DNA from: Adiantum capillus-veneris | Taxonomy: Eukaryota; Streptophyta; Polypodiopsida; Polypodiales; Pteridaceae | DNA: 62,000 nucleotides | NCBI GenBank assembly: GCA_014529385.2 | Contig: CM043944.1 | Location: forward strand, 91,009,914 to 91,071,913 | Reading direction: 5' to 3' | Part shown: in pieces, positions 33,118-44,877 of the stretch | Position numbering within the stretch: the first letter of the stretch is position 1 | How the letters are laid out: every line of letters begins with the position of its first letter | Notes under the pieces: generated by a model | What the model saw: the letters and a program-made list of their open reading frames with translations, nothing else | Told to the model about the DNA's origin: nothing | The model's database searches: none | Position numbers and translations under genes: made by a program

Positions 33118-33606
33118 GAGCATGATGCATTTATTTTGTTTGACCCTGGTTCAAGTCACAACTTCATATCCACGGAGTTGACCACCAAGCTAGGCATACA
33201 AGCTCATAAGATGGGAGATGCATTGAAAGCCGATGGAGCTATCAAGGGACAAGACATCTTAGTTACTCCTTTAATTGGAAAATTGAGGCTTCATGTCCAA
33301 AGCTATGTGGACAAAGAGGATTTCTTCATCTCCCCTCTCAAACATGAGGATGTTATTGTTGGGACAGCATGGTCCAATCGCATGGCTGCCAACATGAAGT
33401 TCCTTGAAAGGAGAATCTACTTCACATATAGGGAAAATATCATGTACATAGATGCTAATGATTCTGGGAACACCATATCCTTAGTAAATATTCTTGCTTT
33501 TGATAAGTCCATGAAAAGCTCTACTTTTGCATATATGATTTTTGATAGAGAATCTGTAAATGATTCTAATGTTTTCACAAGTAGCAATAAAGGGAATCAA
33601 GAGTAA
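33118..33606 (+). pseudogene. G3 aspartic protease
   Basis: ILFDPGSSHNFISTELTTKL at about 33130-33190, then GKLRLHVQSYVDKEDFFISP and VIVGTAWSNRM. It is the longest clean ORF of G3 (156 codons). The Asp-Pro-Gly-Ser active-site variant is shared with G1. Confidence 0.85.
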
Positions 33607-34830
33607 TTAGAGTTGTCTATCCTAAGTGGATTCCAAAATGTTTTCATTGATGACATCCCTAGTGAGCTTATCCAAAATGAGGGATGATGACCATGCAATT
33701 GAGGTCCTACCAGGAAGCTCACCGCCTAACAAGCCTCCTTATCAAGTTTCCCAAGCTCAACAAGAGGAGATCATGAGGCAAGTGCAAGAATCAATGGAAA
33801 AAGGGCTGGTGAGACCTAGCTCCTCTCCATTCTGCTCACCAGTACTTTTAGTGCAAAAGAAAGATGGCACATATCACATGTGTGTTTACTATAGCGCACT
33901 AAATAGGATCACTATAAACAAAAAGATTTCCCATGCCACGGGTAGAAGATCTACTTGATAAGTTACAAGTTTTGGCCTGACAAATGCTCCAGCCGCATTC
34001 AAACTCATGATGGACAAAAATCTTTAGGCCACTCAAATTCTATTGAGGAGTACAAGTGACACCTCCAGGTAATCTTTCAAGTTGTGAGAGAGAATAAACT
34101 TTTCATTAATCAAAAGAAAAGTGATTTTTTTCTACAAGAGATTCAATATTTAGGTCACATTATCTCTAAAGATGGCACCCGTATGGATCCAACAAAGTTA
34201 GAGGTAATAAAAGGATGGCCTAATCCAATGAATTTACAGGAGCCACAAAGCTTTATAGGTATGTGCGCATACTATAGATGCTTCATAGAAAAACTCTCGC
34301 TAATAGCACGCCCATTACATGACTTAACAACAAAGAACATTAGGTATTCATGGACTGCAAAAGTGCAAGAAGCTTTTGAGAAGCTTATCTCTCAATTGGT
34401 GCTCACACTACTAGATCTCTCAAAGCCAGGTCCAATGTGATGCTTGTGGGTAATTGCCTTGGAGCTATTTTGCTTCAAGAAGGGCATGTCATAGCATATG
34501 AGAGTCAAAGACTCAACTCCAATAAGCGCGTATTGGGAAAATACAGAAAAGAGCTACTAGCTATTCTATATGCCCTAGACACGTGGAAACACTATCTCTT
34601 GGGGACTCCATTCATCCTACAAATGGATCACAAAGCCTCAAGAACTTCATAATGCAAACCAAGTTCTCCGACAAACAAATGAGGTGGGAAAATTTTCTTT
34701 TGCAATTTAAATTTCATATTGCTCACATTATTGGCAAGCACAATCAAGTGGTCAATGCACTTTCACGACGGCCAAGGGTAAATGTGCAACTCACAATGAT
34801 CTATCTTTTATGATAGATAAGTATGCTACT
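33607..34830 (+). pseudogene. G3 reverse transcriptase and RNase H, internally deleted
   Basis: Begins like G1 (VRPSSSPFCSPVLLVQKKDG), with YYSALN where G1 has DYRALN. Reading jumps near 33965 from the RVEDLLDKLQ-type block to FGLTNAP, losing the IDLKSGYHQ block with the first catalytic Asp. A second jump near 34030 loses the block with the DD pair. The rest (YLGHIISKDGTRMD; GMCAYYRCFI; RNase H; HIAHIIGKHNQVVNALSR) follows in several frames. It cannot be an active polymerase. Confidence 0.85.
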
Positions 34831-36105
34831 GACTGAGACTTTAAGTACGTAATTACATCCTTTGCATTAGGGAAGAAAAAAGAACCATTCACCGTGAAGG
34901 ATGGTTATCTTCCAAACGGCAATAGGCTATGTGTTACTCACCCATACAATAAGGAATTCATGTATGAATCCCATGCTTCTCCTTATGCGGGGCAAAGAGG
35001 GATTTCATAATCTACTTTTCGAGGAGTAGGAATGTATTTATGGTGGCCTACCATGAAAAGTAAACATACCATGAAGAGTATGTTTCAAAATGTGTGGTAT
35101 GCCAAAAGTCAAAATTTGACTGAGGGAAGCAACTTGGATTATTTCAATCGTCAGGATTAACGAGAAAATACACTCTATGCCCGCCAAAAAGACTATTAAG
35201 GCACATCAAATGGAAACCCTCTTTAGATCTAAAATTTTCAAGTATCATGGCTCGCCAAGATCCATAGTATCGGACAAAGATCCTAGAATGACCAGTAATT
35301 TCTAAAGGGTCTCTTTGAGAATCTAGGAGTTAGATTAAATTTCTCTTTTGGCCTATCATCCACAAATGGATGACTAAAGTGAAATAACTAATCTAATGAT
35401 TCTTGATCTACTAAAAGCCTATGTGATGGAAGTAGATCAACGTTCTCAATGAGAGAAGTACCTACCTCTTATAGAGTATGTGTACAATGACATTGTACAT
35501 AATTCTATGGGGAAATCACCTTTCAAGGATAAAGAAGAAAGATCCAAAAGTCCTTTACTACTTAAAGTACATGGGAAGATCTTCCCTGCTGCTGATGAAT
35601 ATACACGAGAATCACAAGAATCTTTTCCAAAGATTAAAGAGGTTATATCCATCTCAAAAGAAAAGGAAAGAATGGCTACGGCTAATAAGCACAGAAGAGC
35701 CTTAGCCTTTAAGGAAAATGATTGGGTCTCGCTAATTTTTCTTAAGGCTCATCTAAGGCATATTCCGGGCACGAATCCTACGGGCCACCAAGAGTATTAT
35801 GCTAAACTAGCAAAAAGATACTATGGTCCTTTTTAAATTCTTAAGCCAATCAATGAGATGGCTTATTGATTAAAGTTGTCCAACCATTGGCTCATGCATA
35901 ATGTTTTCCATGAGAGCCTACGTACGCCTTACAAAGGAGCACCACCAAAAGAAGCAATACTTGCAGACTCTCCAAAAATCAAAGATAAAGAAGAAGTACT
36001 TTAACCTGAGTTCATCCTACAACATGAAGACAAGGTATTAAGAAACGGTAAGATTATCTGACGATAAATTATTCTTTTAAAGATGCTAGATGGATGCAAG
36101 GAACC
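34831..36105 (+). pseudogene. G3 integrase and chromodomain-like tail
   Basis: Scattered frames preserve the HHCC region (HASPYAGQRGI), the Asp phrase SDKDPRMTSNF, and the C-terminal ORF 35480-35836 with HQEYYAKLAKRYYGPF (GPF module). After a stop comes FHESLRTPYKGAPPKEAI, then PEFILQHEDKVLRNGKII and KDARWMQGT in another frame. The last phrases resemble the strands of a chromodomain (compare LRNR...DATWE in G2). Many stops show it is dead. Confidence 0.75.
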
Positions 36106-36660
36106 TAGTTTAAGAATAATATGAACCTTGTCAATGCTTACAATGCTACAGTAGCGTAAGCAAATGAAAATGCATTTGAAATGAACAATGTTTTTGTCTT
36201 ATCAGACTAGTTCTCTTTTTGTTGTGCACAAATTTATAAAGTATGCATGCTTAGGATCATGTTTGTGGTGATGACCTCTTCCAAACACCGAGTAGAACTT
36301 GTCACTCTACTTTGGAAGTATGATATGGACTAAAGAGCAGACATGCTTGCGGTAGCTAAGTCTTCCAAGAAACAAATGGATTAGTCATCCATTCTGGAAT
36401 GACGTTGTAGGGTAAAAAGGGATCCTCTACCCACTAAGAAACATGGACTGTTAACCCTCACGGCTCACAGACACCCTATTACCTACGACGGACGTTGTAA
36501 CCTACAGCGGAAATTGTATTATTTATTTGGTAGAGTCAGGTACCAGGCTTGTCGGTCCAATATGAAAAGGGTAAGAGTGATCGCCGATGAGAGGTGCACT
36601 CTAACTGGGACATTCAAGGGATTAGTTGGCTAAGCATGGGCGCCCAAGTGTGAATGGGGC
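36106..36660. other. Unassigned stretch between G3 and G4
   Basis: No ORF and no similarity to the LTRs of G1/G3 that I can see. It may be the upstream (U3) part of the G4 5' LTR, since a TATA box follows at 36668, but its start cannot be fixed without a matching 3' LTR. Confidence 0.4.
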
Positions 36661-36769
36661 GAGCCCATATAAAAGTCATTCTAAACCTAAAATGTAGGAT
36701 TCTCTCATTTGTGCAATAGAAGAGTGCTCTTGCTCCATCTCCATCTCCATCTTCTTCTTCTTCACCTCC

Positions 36770-36852
<83 letters not shown>

Positions 36853-37094
36853 GCTACGCCGTGCTCAACCGCTTCGCCGCCGCCATGCCGTCGTAATGCT
36901 CGATCGCCCACTCTCTCTCTCCTTCTTCTTTGCGGTGAGGAATCCTCCATGGCAGGAGCATAGAGCGGTGAGTGACACACCATTGCCCTCTTTTGAGCTT
37001 AGTAGTTAAGCTAGTTGTGTGCTTGGAGCCGTCTGTGGCTCGCACACAGTGTTAGGCAAGTCCCTTGCTTCGACAGTCCGGCAAGGAGCGCACA
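36661..37094 (+). repeat. Probable end of the G4 5' LTR
   Basis: TATA box TATAAAAG at 36668-36675, then a compound (TG)n(AG)n tract at 36771-36850, and an end ...GCGCACA four bases before the tRNA-Asp primer site. The position before the primer site makes it LTR. The start is undefined and no matching 3' copy is in the window. Confidence 0.6.
36668..36675 (+). promoter_or_regulatory. TATA box of the G4 5' LTR
   Basis: TATAAAAG about 430 bp before the primer site, a normal spacing for an LTR promoter. Confidence 0.55.
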
Positions 37095-37098
37095 TTTT

Positions 37099-37116
37099 TG
37101 GCGCCGCTGCCGGGGA
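37099..37116 (+). other. G4 primer-binding site (tRNA-Asp)
   Basis: TGGCGCCGCTGCCGGGGA matches the complement of the plant tRNA-Asp 3' end with one mismatch. This primer is typical of Athila/Tat-lineage elements. Confidence 0.88.
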
Positions 37117-38100
37117 ATCGCCCTGCACTAAGCCCAAGAGGCACTTTGTGCTTCTTCTATGAGTTGTTTGTAGTAGGAAAGAAGAGGAAGAGGAAGAGAA
37201 ATGAGTTATTTTTTTGCAAGTTGTTAATTTTTGCATAATCTTGTGTTTTCTGTTTGCACACAGTCTTTGCACAATTAGTAGTCGTTAGCTTGTTCGCAGT
37301 GAATGAGTAAGTAGGTAGACAGTTAGCAATTTCTGTTTGCACACAGCCTGTACACAGTTTTCTGTTAAGGTTTTCCTGCACACAGTCTTTGCACAGTAAG
37401 GTAGTGAGAGAGGAAGTAGGTGGACAGTTAGCTCACTGTCAGTAAGCAGTTAGCAGAGTGGTTAACAGATTAGTTAGTGGTTAGCAGCACTATTAGTAAG
37501 TAGATAAGGTAGTGAGCTGTGAGCTGTTGACAGAAAGGTTAGGTAGGTGTTGACAGTGTGTGTGGCCAAGAAAGGGTCACCTAAACCGCGCGCAGTCGTC
37601 GCCTTTAAAAATAAAAAATAAAAAAATCCGAAAATATTTAAGCATGAGTGACTGGGGGGCTACACTAAAATTTTGATCGGGATCGGGATCATTTTCCCAA
37701 GCCCAAGCCCAAGCCCAGGCCTCAGTCCTCAATCCTATGATATATACTAGACTCAAGAAGGAATGAGAGCATGTGGGGCAAGTCCTCCACTCTCCTCCCT
37801 TCTCTTCCCACTTGCACCCTTAGACTTTCTAATTTGGGCCTAGTTCCCTACTAGAAATTGACGGTTTTAGGGATTTCGAGGGCATAAAGTGACCAAACGG
37901 AGGGCTGTAAAGCACGGCACGTCCCTCTGACCGAGACGCTCGTTTTGAGCTATCATACATTCTATTCTATAGCTAGGTCAAAAAAAAGGAACAAAAAATA
38001 AAAAAAAATTAAGAAAAGACTTGGGTTGCAAAACACCCAAAAATACTAGGTGAGCAGCCTTCACGGGCACTCACTGACACTTCTAGGGGATCCAAGTCAT
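37117..38100 (+). other. G4 untranslated leader
   Basis: No convincing ORF. It has three or four imperfect copies of 'gcacacagtctttgcaca' between 37255 and 37400, and A-rich stretches near 37610 and 37980. Confidence 0.6.
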
Positions 38101-40127
38101 ATGAACCTATGCTTTGGACGAGTGTTAGAGCACGAGCATATTGGTAGTGCCTCCATTTACGCGGGCATCCATTATTCCTCCACCCTAAGTTCTGGACCTT
38201 CAGCCGGGACTCAAGGTAGCGCGACCCAAGATCCTCATATCGCGTCTAGTGATTCTTCCTCTGACTACGAAGTCATGGAGGGGTATCCTACACCAAACCC
38301 TGATAGTTCAAGTCAAGACATGCATGCCATGGGCCCACGGCCCGGGTCCAATGTGTTTAGCCGCTTAAAAGAGACCCTTAGTAGAGCTACTCGCTCCGAA
38401 CATGCGGTTAATGAAATAAATGAAGGGAGCGGGGAAGTAAATTCGTCATTCAGGCCTAAAATAGACACTATTCTTCTTGAGAGTGTGCATGTGAATGTTC
38501 CATCCACTGCACCTCCTGATCCTTTAGGACTATCTCCCTCTGAGGTTCTACTACCCGATGGTAGGAGTCTTGCCGAAGTACAAGAGATCGAACGCTATAT
38601 GCAAGCAACAAGGGAGAGGGAAATTGAGAACCTACGAAAGTTAGAACAAAGTCGAGCCCTGAAAGCAAAGGCTCCTATGACAACAATCATGCCAGCCGAG
38701 CAACCGAGTGCTCCCAAGGTAGCAGTCACGGAGGGGCAAGCGATGGGGAGAAATAATGCTTCCACTTCAAGGGAAACCTCAAGCACGCCAGGCCTAGATG
38801 GGATATTCCTAAACGAAAATTGGGAGTATGACCTACAAGCAGAAGCTTTAACTGATCGGTACACAGGACACACCTATCATGTGGGTTGGTTAGATGTTCT
38901 ACAATCCACATCGGGTGCTACTAGCATAGATGAGCAACAACAGAAAGTCTGTGATGTCCTCCATAGGATTGTCGAGTTAGAAAGACAGAACACAGGAATC
39001 AACATGCCTTCAACAGGCCTAATGAGATTCTTGGATACGGGAAAGGCCAACCAACCAACCCTATCACAAATGGAGACTCCCTCAGTGATCCCCATTGATC
39101 CTCCATATGTTGTTTCGCAAAGAGCCTCAGTACAATCTGAGCCCACAAGTGGCACTTTACCTTCCCAGATCTAGCTCATCTTTCTCTTAATGACAGTACG
39201 ACTACCATGCATATCCCAGTGGTGAGCATGACAAGAAGTACACCATGGATTTCATTTGTTAACACTGCGCCGATGCCTAGTACCACAATGCTCCCAACTA
39301 TACCTACATGTATGTATCAATCATGTGCACCTGTCGTACCTCAGCCTCATGTAGCTCCTACACCTCCGATTATTCCAAGAGCTTACAATCCACAATGGCA
39401 TTATCCAAGCTCTTATACAAGTGGAGCCATGCCATTTAATAATAACATGCCATATCAGGCACCCCCTATGCCTAGGGCCACGCCTGTAAACTTTGGACCA
39501 CCGTCTGGTACACCACCATACGAAATATGAGATCCAAGAGCCGCGCGTATGCCAAGGCCAAGGCCAACTCCCATCTCACATGTGGTTCCAGGAGCACATA
39601 CACCCATTATACCTGCTCAAATAGGAGATTTGGCAGCATTTGCTCAAACTATCGGTCGCTCTATTGCGAAAAACATGCGTAGTGCACCTGATAGAGAGCC
39701 TAGGAGCAAGGCAGTTCAAGTAGCTAAGCTCACATAGAAATTCAGTGGAGACGGAGATGCTAGAAAGCATATGGAAGTCTTTGAACATGTGTGTGATTCC
39801 TTGGAAGAGCACAATGAGCTACATAAGTGTAAGGCTTTGAGTTTGACCCTAAGTGGAAAGGCTGGAGATTGGTATAGAACCTTAAGAGTAGAAGAGAAAA
39901 CGATCTACTCTACTCTTAGGAGATTGTTCTTGAAAGAGCACATACGAGAGGGAGTACTTTGGGGTGTAGCCTCTCAGCTCCAGAAAGCCCAACGAGAAGA
40001 AGGTGAATCCATGAGAGACTTCATTAGTCGCCTAAAGAATTTGAATTCTCGATGCAATCCAAACGAGTGATTCAACAACAACCAATTTCTTGATAGATTC
40101 ATTAGGGGACTAAGACATGAAAGTATC
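38101..40127 (+). pseudogene. G4 gag, part before G5
   Basis: An acidic/serine-rich N-terminal ORF of over 350 codons (ATG 38101, MNLCFGRVLEHE; upstream codons also open). It contains SEVLLPDGRSLAEVQEIERY and NWEYDLQAEALTDRYTGHTY. A frame change near 39180 leads into a proline-rich region (39207-39530). The capsid core follows: KFSGDGDARKHMEVFEHVCD, AGDWYRTLRVEE, EGESMRDFISRLKNLNSRCN, FLDRFIRGLRHES. Stops at 39528, 39735 and 40068. G5 enters at GTATC, 40123-40127. The N-terminal half is not a domain I recognise. Confidence 0.82.
40123..40127. repeat. Target-site duplication of G5, left copy
   Basis: GTATC immediately before TGTTGAGCC. The second copy is at 54082-54086. Confidence 0.96.
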
Positions 40128-41067
40128 TGTTGAGCCAGCAGAGGATCACACCCACATTTTTGCTCACACTCATCATTTTTGTAACCATTGATTGTAATAA
40201 ATGTCTTTCCGACATTGATTTTGATTGGAGCCATTCATTAAGTAACGGGACTCAATTGAGTTTCCAGCTTGTAATTCCGAAGTAATTTCGCTTGCTGATG
40301 TAATTAGTTAGAGATGTTCTCACCTCCAAGGCTGAGGTATATAAGCCAAAGTTTTGTAACCTAAAAGATAGAGTTTTTAATCAAAGTGATTTTTTGAGCG
40401 CCGTGACTGTGTCTGAGAGAGAGTGTGTGTGAGAGAGAGAGTCTTATCTACTTGCTACGCGAGCTACGGAGCCGCCATTGGAGAAGCGACACCGCCATTG
40501 TGTTAGCAACGGCGAGAGCTACGCACAGATACCAAGAGTGCGCGCTATCGGATTCTATGTGTGGTAAGTTCCTACGAGCTTCGGTGTGAGTTTTCTTCCA
40601 ACTCGTGTGTCGGAATGGAGCGTGCAGCGTATCTATAGAACCACAATGAGTAGAGCTACACATTGGTACCATCGGGGTCAAGTTTTGATCACCTGTATTT
40701 TTCGGCCTGTCTTCATACGCGTTTACCGCACGGAGTGATTATAGGTTGATTTTGTAGTTCAAGTCTTTAGGGTGTTGTTCTTACCTAGTGTATAGACTTC
40801 CCCCTGAGTTTGAGATGGATTCAATGATTCTAGATCCTGTTTCGTATAGCATTCGTTCGTAGTACGGATTTCAGTCACTTGCGTATTTTAGAACTTAGAT
40901 TTGATTTCCTTAGTAGTGATTGTCATTAGAAGGTCGAGTAGGTGATTTGACACCCACCTAGTTGTTTCCATGCGCCTGCGGGTCAAGCTCCGTCCTCGTC
41001 TGACAAATTCTGTTGCTGGTTGAGTTCTCGCTATTTAGCTTCCGCTAGCGGCGTAACCGCCTTAACA
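40128..41067 (+). repeat. G5 5' LTR (940 bp)
   Basis: TGTTGAGCC...CCTTAACA, with TATATAAG at 40338-40345. The string CATACGCGTTTACCG at about 40713 shares the CATACGCGT core with the leader palindromes. Confidence 0.96.
40338..40345 (+). promoter_or_regulatory. TATA box of G5 5' LTR
   Basis: TATATAAG in 'gaggtatataagcc', repeated at 53352-53359 in the 3' LTR. Confidence 0.7.
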
Positions 41068-41069
41068 TT

Positions 41070-41087
41070 TGGCGCCGTTGTTGGGGA
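41070..41087 (+). other. G5 primer-binding site (tRNA-Asp type)
   Basis: TGGCGCCGTTGTTGGGGA, two bases after the LTR. It differs at two adjacent positions (TT for CC) from a perfect tRNA-Asp site. Confidence 0.85.
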
Positions 41088-41607
41088 CGAGAGCCCTAAG
41101 TAGGTGACCTTAGATTAATCCTACGAGGTGAGTCGTATAAACTACTTTGTATACTTTAGTTAGAAAAGATCTAGGAGTGGTGGACTCCGAAGATCTCGAG
41201 AGATACTAGGAAGTGGGGTATTCCTGGGTCTTCCGTGTTGACAGTATTTTTAGTTTAGCTTAGATTTGTTTGTTGTTTTGTTGGTGTTGAGTAGTTGTTG
41301 ATAGAAGAAGAATTTGCTAGTCCGTGAGTGGCAGTGGATCTCTTTAAAATCACAATTACCAAACCCATTTTATGATAAGGAATAGCTTAGGTAGGACTTC
41401 ATTTGATCCTGATCTAGAGCTAGTAATCATTGGAGTATTTGCTTGATATGGTTGATTGCATGTTAGATCACTAAACCGTCGAGTTAGTAGTGAAACTTGC
41501 AATAAACAAAAGTCAAAGAAATTTTCTGTGTATCTGTGAGTTGCTGAGCACTAGAGAAAGCTTTAGGAAGGATTCTGTGCCAAAAAACTGGAAATCTGCA
41601 ACTTTAG

Positions 41608-41627
41608 ACATCATACGCGTATGATGT
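41608..41627. repeat. Leader palindrome 1
   Basis: ACATCATACGCGTATGATGT, a perfect 20-bp inverted repeat. Confidence 0.95.
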
Positions 41628-41890
41628 TTAAATGACCAAACAGAGACCAAAACAAAAATTTTGACTTTACCAGAGTGTTCAAAAGGGGGGTTATACCCTA
41701 ATTTCAACTTAAAACAAAAGCATTAACACTCAAAGAAACCCAAAAAGACGAGTCGGAGTCCAAGAAACGCAAAGAATAGGAAATTTTGGATTCAGATCTT
41801 GTTTTTACATTCAAACCTGACAAAAACACTTGAAACTCAATTATAAACATTGGAGAAGGCTTAAAACCAAGAATAGTCAAAATCTGGGAC

Positions 41891-41920
41891 AAAAGACATC
41901 ATACGCGTATAATGTCTTTT
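41891..41920. repeat. Leader palindrome 2
   Basis: A 30-bp inverted repeat with one mismatched pair. The left arm is AAAAGACATCATACG and the right arm CGTATAATGTCTTTT. Confidence 0.95.
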
Positions 41921-42020
41921 AGCACATCCACTGCTTATTTTTGATATCTGACCTGACAAGATTGTTACAAACACTGTAGAAAGCATAAATATCAAGTCTT
42001 GACCCAAATTGATGAAAAAG

Positions 42021-42040
42021 ACATCATACGCGTATCATGT
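42021..42040. repeat. Leader palindrome 3
   Basis: ACATCATACGCGTATCATGT, a 20-bp inverted repeat with one mismatched pair. Confidence 0.93.
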
Positions 42041-42294
42041 TTTGACCTAATTTTGGACATATTTTGATACTTTGCCAACACAGATCCATTGTAATAGCTG
42101 TCTAGTGGTTATATTTCAAGTTTCATCCCATTTGGATCACAATTGACCCAAAACAAGTCAAAAACGGAAAATTGCCAAGAAAAGCCTAAATCAGCCATAA
42201 CGTGCTTAAACAGAGTTCAAACTGAATTTTGTGAGTGGACTGAGCATAAGGGGGCTACTGAGAGTGAGCATAACCAAAATAGTCCAAATCTGTG

Positions 42295-42328
42295 AAAAAA
42301 GACATCATACGCGTATAATGTCTTTTTT
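42295..42328. repeat. Leader palindrome 4
   Basis: A 34-bp inverted repeat with one mismatched pair. The left arm is AAAAAAGACATCATACG and the right arm CGTATAATGTCTTTTTT. Confidence 0.95.
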
Positions 42329-42491
42329 AGCATAACTGCAACAAAATTCTCACTTGATGAAACAGAAGTTGTCCAACTGACAAGATTAAACAATTGACCA
42401 AGTATCAATCAGTTTGGATCAATTCTGACCACAAAAACTTGGGAAAACAAAATTACCGAGACAGAAAAGTTAAAGTCCTTTAGAGGAATTG

Positions 42492-44877
42492 ATGAATTTA
42501 AGATCGGGCAGGAATCTCCAGAATAACCAACCAAAACAAGGGGAACAAGCAAGCGTCATATCAACCGAGGGAAGTGTAAACCAAAGTTGGGTGCAACCAT
42601 TAGAGCCGATCTTTGAAGGAAGTGTTTCTGATACTTCTTCGGAGAGATCTTACGAGATTTTCACCGAACACTTGGAACACTTGAACCTCAACAACAGAGA
42701 AAATATGGTAGCAGGATCATCAAACCCTTCCGCCACAATGAAGCTATTGTTCATAAAATATCAGTACGACAATGAGCAAGGTGCCAAGATCTACAAAGAT
42801 GGAATGGACCGCTATTGTGTAAAGATAGAAGAGAGACCTAGTGAGTTCAAGGACTTAGTGCCTGTGAGCTATAGCCGAGATAGATATCTAGATGACGAGG
42901 GCACCATGTACTTGGTAGTCCTAAACCCTAACATTGTGGACAAGTGGGGATTGATGGGCACCAAATCCAAAGTAGATGAAGAACTCGAGGAGAAAGCACC
43001 AATAATGAACTTCCTTGATGCGAGGTTAAGAAGAGAGAATGAAACTACAAGGATCAACACTGATAACATCTATGTGGGGCTATACAAATATAATAATGGG
43101 GAGCAAGATCTCTATTATAGATGTGAAGAACCCTACACCGGAGAGTTGACAGACCAAAAAAGACTTTATGTCTTTACCTACACAGAGGGATCGGAAGTGA
43201 AAATTGCCGCTTACGACAAGTATGGGAGGCAATACTCAACAATGGGCAAGAAAGAATTAGAAGGATATACATACTTTGGGGGACCACTACATCAGTATTA
43301 TGTTACTTCTAGCTCACAAAGACCAGCACCAACAAATGGAGTGCAAAACCCAATGACGACAGGAGGACAAAGAACTCAGGCTGCTGACTCTTTTAGCCAA
43401 CCTCAGTACTCGAAGCCCGGACCAATGGGATCATTACATTCCAGAGAGTCAATGGATACGAATCGAGGTAGTGCAGTTCCAATCCCCACATATACCACTC
43501 CAGGTCCAAGGTTCGAAGCGGAACCATCACATTTACCTCCTAGTAGTAGATTCAGGGCAGGGGAACCGACAAGGGTAACCCATGAAGTCCATGATGCTAG
43601 AGAAAGCTTTAGCCGGGACACAGGAGCAATGAGATTGGTAGCAGACCATAGACGTATGAGACCATCTCAAGTAGCGAAGTGTATGCCAAAGAAGTATGGT
43701 GTTTCAGGAGATCCGTATGCACATGTGTCACTCTTTAAGCAAGTCTTAAGAGCTGAGCAGATAACCGATTTCCATACACAATACGAGGGATTTGGTCTTA
43801 CTCTGGAAGGTACGGCATTGACATGGTTTCAACCACTGAACATAGGGGGATTCCATGACCTTGACCATTTGCTAAGAGAGTTTGCTGAGGAATTCTCAAA
43901 ACGAGGGATTAAGGACAATACGGTCTCACAAATATATGCTTTTAAACAGAGAGAACACGAAAAAGTGAAGGAAGCTTCACTTCGCTTCAAACAATACATT
44001 GAGAGATGTCCAGTACATGAACGACCACAAGATGACAGACTATCTGTTCTCTTTATTGAGGGACTGAGAAACGACACTCTCAAGAAGGACTTGCACTTGA
44101 AAGCTTGTACAAGTTTCGAGCAAGTAACGAGAGAGGCATTGTACTTAGTGGATAATTGTACGGTTTATGGAGAGGTGTCAGCGGATACAGATTTTGCATC
44201 CAGTAGCTCCTCCTCCGTAGCAAGCGAGACTACCACTAAAAAGAATGTTCAAACAACAACCATGCCAAATGTAGAGCAAATGATAGAAGAGGCTCTAAAA
44301 AGGATGGCACCATACCAAAAACCATTGCCAAAACCACTCAAATGGTGTGCGATTGAACAAAAATGGACAAACCATCCAACAAAGGAGTGCTATTACAACA
44401 AAGGGTATGTAAGGGAGCGTTAGTATGCACCTCCTGCTCAATTAGCACCACCTCAGGTACATCCAGTACCTCGATACCCAACGGGAAATGTACCAAGACC
44501 TATGGGGATAGAATGACCGCAACCGGTATTGGGACAACAACCACCTTTACCAGGAGCAAGACCAGTGGGCATTAGATATGCACCAACCTTAGAGAATCAC
44601 GAAGAACAAGCCCTAGTTCCTGTTCAAGCCTATTACAAAGAATCTGGTGCACACATGTCTCCAACTGCGTATTACCCACCAGAAGAACCCAAACAACCAG
44701 AACCATGGGGCATGATTGGGAATGTTGGAATACCAACAGTTACAAGTGCTTCTGATGAAGAGAGATACAATTTGGACGCAAGAACATTGATGTTCATAGC
44801 TCATGGAGGATTAACAGGACAAAGACCATCCTATCCACAAAGGACGAATCAAGTGGGACCAAGACCAGCACTGGACC
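42492..44877 (+). pseudogene. G5 gag, N-terminal and capsid part
   Basis: ATG 42492 (MNLRSGRNLQNNQ). Residues ~75-280 form an unrecognised, probably globular N-terminal domain (YCVKIEERPSEFKDLVPVSY; IYVGLYKYNNGEQDLYYRCE; VKIAAYDKYGRQYST). After a proline/serine-rich linker, the gag capsid core at residues ~395-560 contains KYGVSGDPYAHVSLFKQVLR, GTALTWFQPL, FKQREHEKVKEASLRFKQYI and LFIEGLRNDTLKK. Stops at 44421 and 44514 interrupt a proline-rich tail. The frame then shifts by two near 44870 into the zinc-knuckle part. The first 644 codons are intact. Confidence 0.88.

Larger units (their letters stand above)
30295..36105 (+). mobile_element. G3: decayed Ty3/gypsy element related to G1
   Basis: 5' LTR, mutated tRNA-Met primer site, gag, protease, RT, RNase H, integrase and chromodomain-like traces lie in order on the plus strand. 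Protein blocks match G1 closely (for example FDPGSSHNFIS, SPLKHEDVIVG, PYKG). No 3' LTR was found before the G4 leader, and no target duplication could be matched (left flank AATCA). G3 has many more stops than G1 and internal deletions that remove RT active sites, so it is older. Confidence 0.88.
41088..42491 (+). other. G5 untranslated leader with palindromic repeats
   Basis: A 1.4-kb leader without a credible ORF. Its notable content is four copies of a palindrome centred on ACGCGT, at 41608-41627, 41891-41920, 42021-42040 and 42295-42328. They are set in loosely repeated flanking sequence ('...aatctg.gacaaaagacatc'). Confidence 0.85.

Noticed and set aside
40448-40681. 77-codon minus-strand ORF repeated at 53462-53695.
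   Set aside because: It repeats only because it lies in the two G5 LTRs. It has no recognisable motif and the LTR copies differ at random codon positions.
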